The notes beneath the pieces were generated by a model. It ran no database searches, was not told the origin of the DNA, and was given only the letters and a program-made list of their open reading frames with translations. The position numbers and the translations under genes are program-made. Shown here in pieces: positions 9,775-18,761 of a DNA stretch of 64,000 bases (position 1 is the first letter of the stretch; every line of letters starts with the position of its first letter). Origin of the DNA: Darksidea phi (lineage: Eukaryota; Ascomycota; Dothideomycetes; Pleosporales; Lentitheciaceae); assembly GCA_030770425.1 (NCBI GenBank), contig JASJFT010000200.1, positions 1 to 64,000 on the forward strand, given 5' to 3'.

Positions 9775-11130
9775 ATGACGGTTGTCGCGCGCCAGGCCGT
9801 ACGGCCTCCGCAGCCTACGAAGCGGTCGTTGCGACGCGAGATCGTGTTTCGACACCCGGGCTACCCCGAACCAAGCAACGTACTACTTCAACTGCACGCA
9901 TCCGATGAACATTCTGATGGTGACGACGATTTGGGCCATGGGCTTCACGCTCAGTTTGCGCTCGATGCGTGCGGCATAGTCGCTGGGAACCGCTGGGACG
10001 GGTGGCTGTCAGAAAGTCGAGAACAAGCAGCGACGCAAATTGACCCGAACACCGTCCTGAGACGAAGGGGCTACTACTTTCACCTTCCGCAATCATCCTC
10101 ATCTGGCGCACCATACTCCGTGGTCCCCAACTTCAGCGAATGGCGATTCCCACACGACGCGTTGCCTCCCCACTGGCAAGCCATAACCCCCGCACCCGCC
10201 GCTCCCGACGAGCGAACCTTCGCCGCCTCGACCCTCAACAACGCTCTATACAAACGTGATGTATCATGCAGGATAACTGGGTGTCAGGAAGGAACCGAGG
10301 TGGCGCACATTTGCCCCAAGTCGGAGAGGGAATGGTGGGTGAAGAATGGCATGTCTGTCTACACCATCAGCACGGAGCAGACGTTAAATCACCCCGAAAA
10401 TGCGCTTCTCCTGCGAAGCGACCTGCATACCGCTTTTGATGACTCCAAGCTCGCTTTTGTCCCCAAGCCAAGCGGGAATGGGGGACATTGCCTTGTGGTA
10501 CAAGCATTCAAGTCCTCGCCTGAACTGGAGCACCTGTACCACAACCGCGAACTCCAGCCTATACGCTGCAGCGTCGAACTTCTTTTCGCACGTTTCGCCT
10601 GGTCCGTGTTCCCACGGCTCGGTGCTTTTCTGCAGGGCCCTCTAGATCGGCGGCTCCGCTTATGGGTTCATACTTCGGCCGAGGAGGGGACACTGTTCGG
10701 TGAGAGTGGATGTGCAGCGTTTCGGCCCAAGGCTATGCGAGGGCGGTCGGAGAGCCCAAAGAAGCGCAAGCCGAATACGGATCCTGAAGATGCGCATGCG
10801 GATGACATCGACTCGATCGGAGACCGTTCTCCAAAGCGACCGCGCGCCTCATCCTCTCACACTACCCAACAGCTCTCCTCGTCGTTCTCATCCGCGCCTT
10901 CGCTGAGCTCGCCGGAGCTGAAGCCGAAGCCGGAGCCCTTGGCATTGCCATCGCTTCGCGAAATGTGGCTCCAACGGGAGAGTCTCCGATCAGACACACA
11001 AAGGACATGGGAGCGGGATAAGGAATGGGCCGAGGAGGTGTGGAATGGAAAGTCGCTGGATGCGGAAGAGGCACAGAAGTTCTTTGAGATCTGTGGTGTA
11101 GAGGTCTTAGATAACGAAGCGGATAACTAG
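9775..11130 (+). CDS. HNH endonuclease-domain protein (HNH_2 type), 451 aa
   Basis: The frame begins at the ATG at 9775 and stops at 11130 without introns. Around residues 160-230 it shows the fungal HNH_2 pattern: Cys pair (SCRITGC), EVAHICPKSE with the catalytic-type His, then NALLLRSDLHTAFDD with the conserved Asn and His. The N-terminal ~150 residues are unassigned. The C-terminal third is low-complexity, rich in Ser/Pro/Lys/Arg (KKRKPN may serve as a nuclear signal), and ends in a charged helix. Many fungi carry several such genes of unknown substrate. The nuclease role is inferred from the motif alone. The start was set at the first true ATG; the frame stays open 18 bp further upstream. 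Confidence 0.85.
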   Translation: MTVVARQAVRPPQPTKRSLRREIVFRHPGYPEPSNVLLQLHASDEHSDGDDDLGHGLHAQFALDACGIVAGNRWDGWLSESREQAATQIDPNTVLRRRGYYFHLPQSSSSGAPYSVVPNFSEWRFPHDALPPHWQAITPAPAAPDERTFAASTLNNALYKRDVSCRITGCQEGTEVAHICPKSEREWWVKNGMSVYTISTEQTLNHPENALLLRSDLHTAFDDSKLAFVPKPSGNGGHCLVVQAFKSSPELEHLYHNRELQPIRCSVELLFARFAWSVFPRLGAFLQGPLDRRLRLWVHTSAEEGTLFGESGCAAFRPKAMRGRSESPKKRKPNTDPEDAHADDIDSIGDRSPKRPRASSSHTTQQLSSSFSSAPSLSSPELKPKPEPLALPSLREMWLQRESLRSDTQRTWERDKEWAEEVWNGKSLDAEEAQKFFEICGVEVLDNEADN

Positions 11131-12411
11131 GGTAAAGTAGATAATACAATATATTACCTAGTCGAGACGAAGGCTGAGTAATCACCCTGCGCATCCTGAC
11201 TCAGACGCTTCGCAAGTAACACCCACTGCAATGCGAAGGGTTCTTCACAGTATGATACTCTCTAAAAGCGTCTTGGTGATATTGGCGGACAAACGGAAGC
11301 ATGCCACGACGATGCAAACATGTGAGACACCTGCCCAGAATCAAGGTTGCTAGCCGGAATGTGCAAAGCCGAACGAATTGAAACGATTCCTAAAATGCTC
11401 AGATGCAGATTGCTCAACGAACTTGACAATCCATAGCATCAAATAAGGTCTTAACACGACAGGACCGTCGAGGTTACCATAGCCACGCGTGTATTAAAAA
11501 GTGGAAAGGCCAGTCATGCGCACATCTCCAGCGCAAATACGAAAGCGGAATAGTCTCTTTTATACGTGATAATACTAGTCTTGTAAAAAGTCTAGGCGGC
11601 TAGGCCTGGTCGCAATGCCCCGCTCGATAAAAAGCGGCTGCTAATTCTTCTTTCGTTTGGCACCAACACATCCCATCCACCGACTTAGTAATATATTTTA
11701 TGTTATTTGTATATTCTTCTTCAACGTCTCTTAATAGCGCTCTTAGACGTATATCCTACTCCTTTATCTTTGCGCTTCTCTTCTCAATCACAGCTTGCGC
11801 ACCTTAGGCTATTAAGGTAACGACTCAACCTTCGTTTACTTCGGGTGTATACGCTAACGACTTCTGCGGAATATAACCCGATTATTACTCGGTTGTCTAG
11901 TTCGACTATACGGCCAATATCCTTTACTCCACCGTGCGCGAACGCCAGTCGCGCTATAGTTGTCGTATATCAGCGTACTATCGTACGCCTAGCTCCTTAC
12001 CCGTTCTAGATCGCCACGTTAATTAACAAGTCTCTATCTAGTCCAAGTGAAGATAGTTTAGCGCTATTAATATCCGCCCAGGTGCTTATCTCTATAGAAG
12101 TCGCGCTTCCGCTCGCCCGTGCCTACGCATTCCTAATAATCTCCCAGTATATCTCTCAGCAACTCTCCCTTAGCCGACTACTTGCCCTTCGAGAAGGCTT
12201 TACGAAGTCCGTTGTCGCGCTTCTTACTCGAGAGATTAGGAAGCTATGCCAGGGGTAATCAAGAAAGGGGAGACCAAGGAGGTGAAATCTACTAACTTTT
12301 TCACCATAGCAGAAGGTGGAACACTTAGTTTTGGAGGTCTATCCCGTGAAATATACAACGATAAAGAGGAGAGAGTAGGGCGCATAGGAGATGGAAGTAG
12401 TATGACAGTGA
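11131..12411. other. Intergenic with a RIP-affected relic at ~11580-12250
   Basis: The first ~450 bp show nothing identifiable. From about 11580 to 12250 the sequence is depleted in CpA/TpG and reads on the plus strand as broken coding-like text (for example SQYISQQLSLSRLLALREG near 12150-12210) with many stops. The family is not recognised. Confidence 0.4.
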
Positions 12412-13143
12412 CTAAAGGATGATCTTGTTATGTGCAGAAAGGAACGGTAACACTAGATTAAGAGCTATGTCAGGACTGTATCGGGGCTCTCCCAGTCCGA
12501 GCCAATTTGAGATCGTAATTCCCTGTCTATATCCAACTCGCACCATCACGTAACAGTCCGCATGTTCCTTAGGTAGGAGCATAGTCACGCAATTGGTGAG
12601 ATCGCTTCCGTTCTCCGATGCCCACAAGTCGCTGCTCGGCATGTTTGTTGCAATTAGGTCAGGGACCTTGATCGTATCGTTGCGCCGCATCACTGAGAAG
12701 GGGGTATAGTTTCCGTCGAGAACTATACCCGTCAGGACTGACCACCTCTTTACCTGTTCGTCTAGGGAGAAGCGTCAATATCTCGGTCGAAATAGATCAC
12801 TCTTGATGGAAAGTCTGAGGCCATACCATTCGCGGATAGAGGTATATTAAGCTGTGAGGCAAGCTCTTGCATAATACTGTTTGGCAAACGCCCATTCATT
12901 TCTATTCCTTTCGATTCTTCCCAGAAGGTCATTAAGGACGTGTTGAGGTGTGTCAACTATGTTGCCTTGAGACCAGACAATGGCGCCTACAAGGACGAAC
13001 GTGGGACCACCTCTGCTGTGGACCTCATGGAAGAACTGTTTGTACTTTTTGCGTTTCGGAGACGATTCTACCCTGCTTAGCAAAGCCACCACGTCTTGAA
13101 CACGGCTGGTTTGGGTACGGTCCAGATGGTTGAGAGCCTCCAA
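12412..13143 (-). pseudogene. Unrecognised coding-like block on the minus strand
   Basis: Three minus-strand open stretches lie in line but in different frames: 12847-13143 (98 codons, includes KRKKYKQFFHEVHSRGGPTF), 12762-12956 and 12412-12693 (93 codons). They could be exons of one gene or a decayed gene. I found no splice pattern that joins all three cleanly and no known domain. Confidence 0.3.
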
Positions 13144-13257
13144 CTTCTTCGCAGTACGGAGAAGCTTATTCCACCCATCCCGATCCCACGAGAGCCCGTT
13201 CGTTTCTTTAATGGCGCAGGCATTGGGGTGAACTGAGTCGCAATCAGAAGCGAAATT

Positions 13258-13305
13258 TGCAGAGCGTGGTGCAGAGTGTGGTGCAGAGTGTGGTGAAAAG
13301 TGTGG
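13258..13305. repeat. Short tandem repeat, gcagagtgtggt unit
   Basis: The unit gcagagygtggt is repeated head to tail three to four times, with one copy reading gaaaagtgtggt. It falls in the region upstream of the minus-strand coding-like block. Confidence 0.6.
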
Positions 13306-13477
13306 TGTGCTGCAGGGACCGGGGTATTAGTAAGACACAATTTTGGCACAAAGCGCGTCTGCACTAGCCAACCGGGGTTCAATAAGCGCACTCGCCTAAG
13401 TCTGTACCCGAATCGCAGCCGATGTACAGCAACACACTAGACAAAACACATCTGCAAATCCCACACAGTGACTATTG

Positions 13478-13747
13478 CTAGCTGGAGCGAAGTTTACAGG
13501 AGGACATTTCCACAATATTCGCCGATACAGTTGGCAAACTTCCAAGCCTAGATGGACGCCATATGCAGTCTACAAGACCCTTCATACCTATAGATATCTC
13601 CGCAATCAAGGGAATGCCGCCGTCATACGTCGAGCCCTTGAACGTCAATCGAAGCCTACTGGATTTACTAGCAAAAGCACTGACATTCGGTATGCAAGCC
13701 TCGCAACAATGCGACAGCCAATGCAGAGGGAACTCGATCATCCACAC
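13478..13747 (-). CDS. Hypothetical ORF, 89 codons
   Basis: An open minus-strand frame with an ATG at its start and no recognisable domain. An overlapping plus-strand ORF of 113 codons (13475-13816) is equally open, so either may be chance. Confidence 0.2.
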   Translation of the reverse strand: MWMIEFPLHWLSHCCEACIPNVSAFASKSSRLRLTFKGSTYDGGIPLIAEISIGMKGLVDCIWRPSRLGSLPTVSANIVEMSSCKLRSS

Positions 13748-14129
13748 ATAGGCCTCGTTTTATTAGCGGGCACACCTTTTAGGACTCTTTTCGCATGCTG
13801 CACGAATGTAAATTAGCATCTAAATACCGTAGAAGTCTGAGATAAATGCTGGCATATACCCCACGACTTAGCTAGATCGAGCTTTCAAGCATCAGAGTGG
13901 TATCGATATGCATAACCCGGCTTCTTCCTAGATTAACAAAGGAAAGCTCATAAAGATAGAGGCGTAAATTTTAGACGACGGGGTGGCTTGAAGCCCGCAG
14001 GGCAAGAGGCGGGAGGTTTCTTCGCAATAGCTCGGTCTGCAAATCGGTCTGCAAGCCCCTTGATCAATCATAGCACTGCTTCCATCCCACCACATCCCCA
14101 AGACCAAAGCTAGTGGCGCCCACCGTATG

Positions 14130-14560
14130 TCCAGCGTGCATGCAGGCCATGAACACGTCCAGGATTATTGCGACTTGACTACTTCGGGCCTTAGAGCATG
14201 CACTGTCGACAATGGAACATCTGCACAATGGAATGCCGCTTCTGCAGACACGCTCCATAGTACTAGGGTGTGCGGATCGAGGGAACAGTACGGCATGGTG
14301 TATGAGACAAGGGGCGAGAAGGGGCGTATAAAGTCAATGATCAAACCGAGTTATTCGTCTTTTATCTCAAAAGCCTCCTCGATCTACAAATCTTGCAAAT
14401 CATTAGCCGCCTGTCACACTTCTTTGTTCGTACCCCTAGGGATATCTCACCATCCTTAACCTTGACCGGACTCATCCTTTCTAGCTCCCTCCGGCAGCAT
14501 AACCATCACTGTCCAGCGAAGCACTCTCCACTATGCCAAAGTAGCTCGAAGCTTTCACCT
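14130..14560 (+). repeat. Duplicated promoter-like segment, copy 1
   Basis: This stretch aligns with 44405-44820. Shared words include gagcatgcactgtcgacaat/gagcatgcattgttgtcgac, tggaacatctgc, cggcatgg, a TATA-like gtataaa (14327 here, 44588 there), ctgtcac(a/g)cttct and a final (c)caaagtagctcgaagctttc at ~14535-14558. Differences are mostly transitions. In this copy a small ORF starts ~300 bp downstream. The role is inferred from the TATA-like word and position. Confidence 0.6.
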
Positions 14561-14843
14561 ACTCACCCCCACATATTACGATAGCCTTAGGTCTGGATAT
14601 GTGCTAACTCTCTATCTTCTTCCTATAGCAGAGCATAGTCGCTTCCCTTCAATCATCATTCTGTAAAGTATTGCTAATTATTACTCTTCTCTAGTGGCTG
14701 GGGACGACAAAGTGTTTGCCCTCATCTCCGCCGAAAGTTAGAGCAAGTAACCCCCATTAACAGACGGTATATTCCTGTTGGCACGGGGACCACCTTAACC
14801 GTTTTTCCACACCTCAACGGCATTGCCAGCATCGCTGCCCATC

Positions 14844-15113
14844 ATGGCGAGCAACCCATCGAATTCTTCCAACGCCGCAGGCACTGCCGCTCCCACAACC
14901 GTTGACGGAGTTAACGGTGGCAGTCACCAACCCAAGAGTGGCACTTCCAACGACAGGCCCCAAGTGGCCTCGGCTCCTACGGCTTCAGCTCCCACGGCCG
15001 CGGCTCCTATTCGCTCTTTACCGGCAAGCGGCTCTGAAACGCAAGGCGTGAATCTCGCACCTTTGGCTCAACGTCCTGCGGCAGATGGAAATGCTAGTGG
15101 TTCGAATAATTAG
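14844..15113 (+). CDS. Small low-complexity Ser/Ala/Pro/Asn-rich protein, 89 aa
   Basis: The ATG at 14844 lies in a good context and the frame stops at 15113. The product has no hydrophobic segment or signal peptide. It is rich in Ala, Ser, Pro and Asn, with an imperfect repeat (ASAPTASAPTAAAP). Such composition is common in disordered fungal proteins but also in chance frames. A promoter-like duplicated segment lies upstream at 14130-14560. Function is unknown. Confidence 0.45.
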   Translation: MASNPSNSSNAAGTAAPTTVDGVNGGSHQPKSGTSNDRPQVASAPTASAPTAAAPIRSLPASGSETQGVNLAPLAQRPAADGNASGSNN

Positions 15114-15627
15114 CTATATTGGGGTGATTGAAGCAATGTTCCTATTGTTACATCAATAACGATTGATTGATTATGTCCTACTCGGTTTCAGCCGCGCTTT
15201 CTCCGAATGAATCAGCACGCCCCACTTCACCACACCAATGGTATAGCCAGCTGTCCCCTTGCCTTTGTGTGGTCCGGCTTCTATCTACGACTATGTACAT
15301 TTCGCCTTAAGAAGTATGTTCCCGTGTTTTTGTTCCCCAAATTACCGTTCCTGTCTGTATGCCGTACATGAAGCCTTGTATTTCTTTACCATTGTGTTGA
15401 GGCTCGTAGAGGCGCTTTGTCTCGTGTGTTGCGACCACGATATCTTCAGTCTCCCCCTAATGCTCAGCTCTCGTTTATGCTAGCTTGCCCTCATGCCCTC
15501 AGGGTTTGGAATATGTTCACTAAGTTCCGTTGTTCTTTAATGTTGTGATGCCGCCCATTAGGTTCCTATGTGGCCCTATGTTCGGCTGTGAATATGGAAG
15601 TATGGTCAGAGCTGGCTGTTGACAGCA
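15114..15627. other. Intergenic, no feature seen
   Basis: Normal base composition. It lies between the small plus-strand ORF and the convergent end of the HeLo gene. Probable 3' untranslated sequence of both. Confidence 0.4.
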
Positions 15628-16464
15628 TCAAAGATTGACCGTCTGACCTCCATGAATAGCCATGTTCGCCGCTTGGTTCGCAATCTTGCTATTGTAATTG
15701 TGGAATGCGGCGCCCTCTTTGTTCTACATCCAAAAGGTTAGCCACCGGGATTTCCTCTTTTGTGTTTCTAATGTACTTACATCGGACCTTATAGCTGCGG
15801 AAATGGCAGCCTCCAAGTCTTTATCTTGGGACCGAACGATGTCGATCAGAACAGACAGAGACTCTACACCAATCTCAGAAACTTCTATCTCGCAAAGTTT
15901 GAGCTGTTCTTGCTTGACAGCTGGAAAGACTTCCGGTAAGTCGCCGACCAGGTCAATGATGTCTTCAATTAACCTCTTGAAATGTTTCTCCTCATACAAC
16001 GCCCACTTCACTTTCTGTAACAGCTTAGTTCCGTTTTGACGCTTAATGGAAAGCTTCCGCATCTTCTTATGTAAGGACTGGCCTAAGTCGTCCATGTCTG
16101 CGTTCACATCGAGGATGGCAAGGTTGGAGTTGTCCGGTTTCACGGAACGCTTATACTTCGCAGAGATTTTCTCGGTATCAGCGAACAGCTCCATGATCTG
16201 ACCAAGCAGCCGTTCTGCCTTAGCTATATCTTCCTGCTGGACTATTGTTTCTTGCAGCGATTGAACTTCTTCCAGGTTGCCGCTCAGACCCACGGCTTGG
16301 CCCCAGCGCGAAAGTCGTAGCCTCGCATTGTCCAATTTGAGCAAGCTGGTCTGGAAATTGGTACCGAAGCTGCGGCCGAGCTGGACATACTCAAAGCAGT
16401 CCACCGCGTTGTTGAAGAGGCCGGCAAGGGCGACGAGGCCGACAGCAAGGCCACCTGTTTCCAT
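15628..16464 (-). CDS. HeLo-domain cell-death effector with C-terminal amyloid-like motif, 259 aa
   Basis: Two exons: 15781-16464 and 15628-15723. The 57 bp intron has a GTAAGT donor, a GCTAAC branch point and a TAG acceptor, phase 0. The start ATG at 16464 sits in ACCATGG. Residues 1-228 are a HeLo domain as in HET-S/HET-s: GLVALAGLFNNAVDCFEYVQ, then LGRSFG and ARLRLSRWGQAVGL, a long helical body and KVKWALYEEKHFKRLIEDI. In HET-S this domain forms a membrane-damaging assembly when a C-terminal prion region is templated. Exon 2 encodes residues 229-259, which contain FHNYNSKIANQAANMAIHGG, a short Asn/Gln/Gly-containing stretch placed where HET-s carries its amyloid motif. The divergent NLR gene carries a matching motif at its N-terminus. 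The length is close to the 289 aa of HET-s. The gene appears intact and free of RIP damage. The role as death effector is inferred from family and context. Confidence 0.92.
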
Positions 16465-17080
16465 GGTGGTGGCTGGTCTAGAAAAGTAGAGACGGGAATA
16501 GACGTATAATTTAAAATAACAGTCCACCGAGGATACGGTTATATTAACTCCAGAAACTCGCTGAGAAGTAACGATGTGTTATAAAGAAGTCGATACCTTG
16601 ACCCAGATCTCTTTCGTTACTGCAGCTGCGGGGCGATGCGCTTTTCAGCTACGGGGTAACGTGTTCCACCACTCAGTAACTCACACCAGGCAGTCACTAG
16701 CCCCAAAAAACCACCAAAAAATCAAAAAATAGCCCCCTGTAACTTCAACAATGGCTTAATAATAAATTCTAAAACTATATATTTAGGTTTTTATATCTAT
16801 TCTATAACTACTATTAGACTCGAGAAGTATTTTATTAAGTAGTTCTAGAGATATAGCAATTTGGCTTGAAATTAAGTCACTGGCTGGTGTGAGTCATTAA
16901 GTGGTGGAACACGTTAAACCTTGAAGCGAGGTCTCACATGACGTTCGCCTTCTCCCATCCTGAGCTGAAGCTGGACGATAGTGCTGCCTTTTAGCCTATA
17001 CAATTCCACTCTGTAAGGCTTGTCTTTGCAACACCCTCGATCAGCCGCTCGGGCGCAATTGTCGCTATGATATCCCGACA
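16465..17080. promoter_or_regulatory. Shared divergent promoter of the HeLo and NLR genes
   Basis: 616 bp separate the two divergent start codons. The head-to-head layout is the usual one for HET-S-like effector and NLR pairs. A MITE occupies 16659-16914, in the middle of the interval. No operator or specific factor site could be recognised. Confidence 0.6.
16657..16916. mobile_element. MITE with ~45 bp terminal inverted repeats and TA target sites
   Basis: The left arm starts acgtgttccaccactcagta at 16659. The right arm is its inverse and ends tggtggaacacgt at 16914, with the inverted match running ~45 bp inward (…actcacacca and tggtgtgagt…). TA flanks both ends (16657-16658 and 16915-16916), as for Tc1/mariner-type insertions. 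The interior is AT-rich and shows RIP-like decay, with no ORF. Confidence 0.8.
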
Positions 17081-18325
17081 ATGAGCGCGTCCCTAGATCT
17101 CCAGCAAGTCAGCTTCACTAACGATGGAGGGAAGGTCGGAATACAGGCCAGCCAATATATTGTGAAAGGGGATAATATCGTGTAGTAATCACAGTCAGAT
17201 CCGTATTCTTGACTTAGCTGACTTAATTCTTTTTTCGCGTTAGAATCGGACACGATCGAGGTCCGCTAGCACTTCTGCCAGATGCGCCAAACGCTGCCTT
17301 CAACGCGTTCGGGAAAGACGACCCTACATGCCTCCTAGGTACTCGAGCTAGCGTTCTTAGCGACATTAGAATATAGATTAATAGAGAAGATAAGCGGTAT
17401 ATCTTCTAGCTAAGTAGCTAGGTAGGTATAGGAAAGTCGATAATTGTATATACGGTCGCCCAGGAATACTATAATAATAACCGACTAGTAGCTAGCTACT
17501 TCTTCTTAAGAGGTGGCGGCGATACTAGTAACGCGATAAAGTTTATTAGTATAATTATTAAGTAACTAGTAGGTAAATTACTAGAGTTTAAAAAGCTACT
17601 TTAGAAAGCCCTATTAGAGGATAAAAGTATTATTCGTCGCGTTTTAAAAGATTAATAGTAGGAACTCGTAACGACGCCGCTATCGTAACTTCTAACTAAC
17701 TCGCTCCCGTTACTAATTATTATAGTAGTTAATATACTAGACGAGTATAATACTAAAAGCGGTATTAGATAGGTAGTATAACTTTTAGCTAGTATTAAAA
17801 ATCTAGATAGGTAATAGTTTTAGGTTTTAATTACGAGTCGACCTAAAGTATCGATTCGTAACGAGTTCTCGCGATTCCTATTAAATAAATAGTAGCTTAT
17901 ACTTTAGGATATATCGCGGCTTATCGTTAATAATCGGTTTAGAAGATAAAGTCGTTATATAGCTTATACGAAGAACTATAGGCCTATTTATCTAGGCCGT
18001 AACTATTTATCGATTTATTTATTAAGGGTTATCCCTTAAGAAGAGGCTTTATATTATTCTCGTAGGCTCCGACTCTACTCTTATATTAAATTATTATATT
18101 ATTAGAATACTAGTCTAGAACGCGGGTTATCTTTAATTCTAGATAGTAGTCGTCTATAGCTTTATCTATAAAGGTATACTAGTTAGATAATCGCTATAAA
18201 TACTTATTATAGGTAATACTATACTAGAGGATTATCTTAACGAGATCTACTTAACTATTCTAGATAATTCTCTACGTACGAGCTTTACTTAATAAGATAT
18301 TATAGACTTTTATAGTATAGTAAGA
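17081..18325 (+). pseudogene. NACHT-WD40 NLR gene, 5' part (motif exon and NACHT domain), RIP-damaged
   Basis: The ATG at 17081 opens a first exon of ~35 codons with FTNDGGKVGIQASQYIVKGD, which aligns without gaps to the C-terminal motif of the HeLo protein. A short intron follows: acceptor TAG at 17241-17243, donor near 17180-17185, where a TAG codon may be a RIP-altered CAG. From 17245 the frame reads LLPDAPNAAFNAFGKDDPTC, the usual lead-in to a fungal NACHT. Walker A is GIGKS (17425-17439), followed by YFFLRGGGD, a Walker B-like VVNILDEYN and ITSRP (~17828). In-frame stops begin near 17367 and are all of the RIP type. The gene is interrupted at 18325 by a Gypsy element and resumes at 26832. 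In HET-S/NWD2-like systems the NLR nucleates the effector after ligand sensing; this copy cannot. Confidence 0.88.
18321..18325. repeat. Target-site duplication, left (taaga)
   Basis: The five bases before the 5' LTR are repeated exactly after the 3' LTR at 26832-26836. Confidence 0.85.
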
Positions 18326-18761
18326 TATTATAACTCTATATAAACTATAGGATATAGAATATTCTAAGAAGGTTAGAAGCTAAGATAAGGACTTAGTTAG
18401 TAATCTAATATTACGTAATAATAATCTATTTAATCTATACCTTAGTAAGTAGAGTAAATAGAGTATAATTAATTATAATCTACTTAATTTATATCTTAAC
18501 GAATAGAGTAAGTAGAGTAAGATAAAATAGAATAGATATAAGAGAGTAAAGGATCTCCTAGATTTTCTATCTTAATTCTTTATAGTTAATCTTTAGTTCT
18601 TTACCTAATACTTATAAATAAGATTAAATCTTTCTCCTAAGTAGTTATTTTAGTAATAGGATTCGTTAACTTAATCTTAATCTATTAGAAACTAATAGTA
18701 TAATAAATATTTTATCGACTCTAATCCGGATCCTATATAAAGGTATATATAATATATAATA
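18326..18761 (+). repeat. 5' LTR of the complete Gypsy element
   Basis: Starts tattataactc and ends aatatataata; the canonical TG...CA ends would read TA...TA after RIP. It matches the 3' LTR over its whole length with scattered C/T and G/A differences. Confidence 0.88.

Noticed and set aside
17065..17253. Minus-strand ORF of 62 codons
   Set aside because: Antisense to the NLR motif exon and intron; the plus-strand reading is better supported by the motif match and the NACHT downstream.
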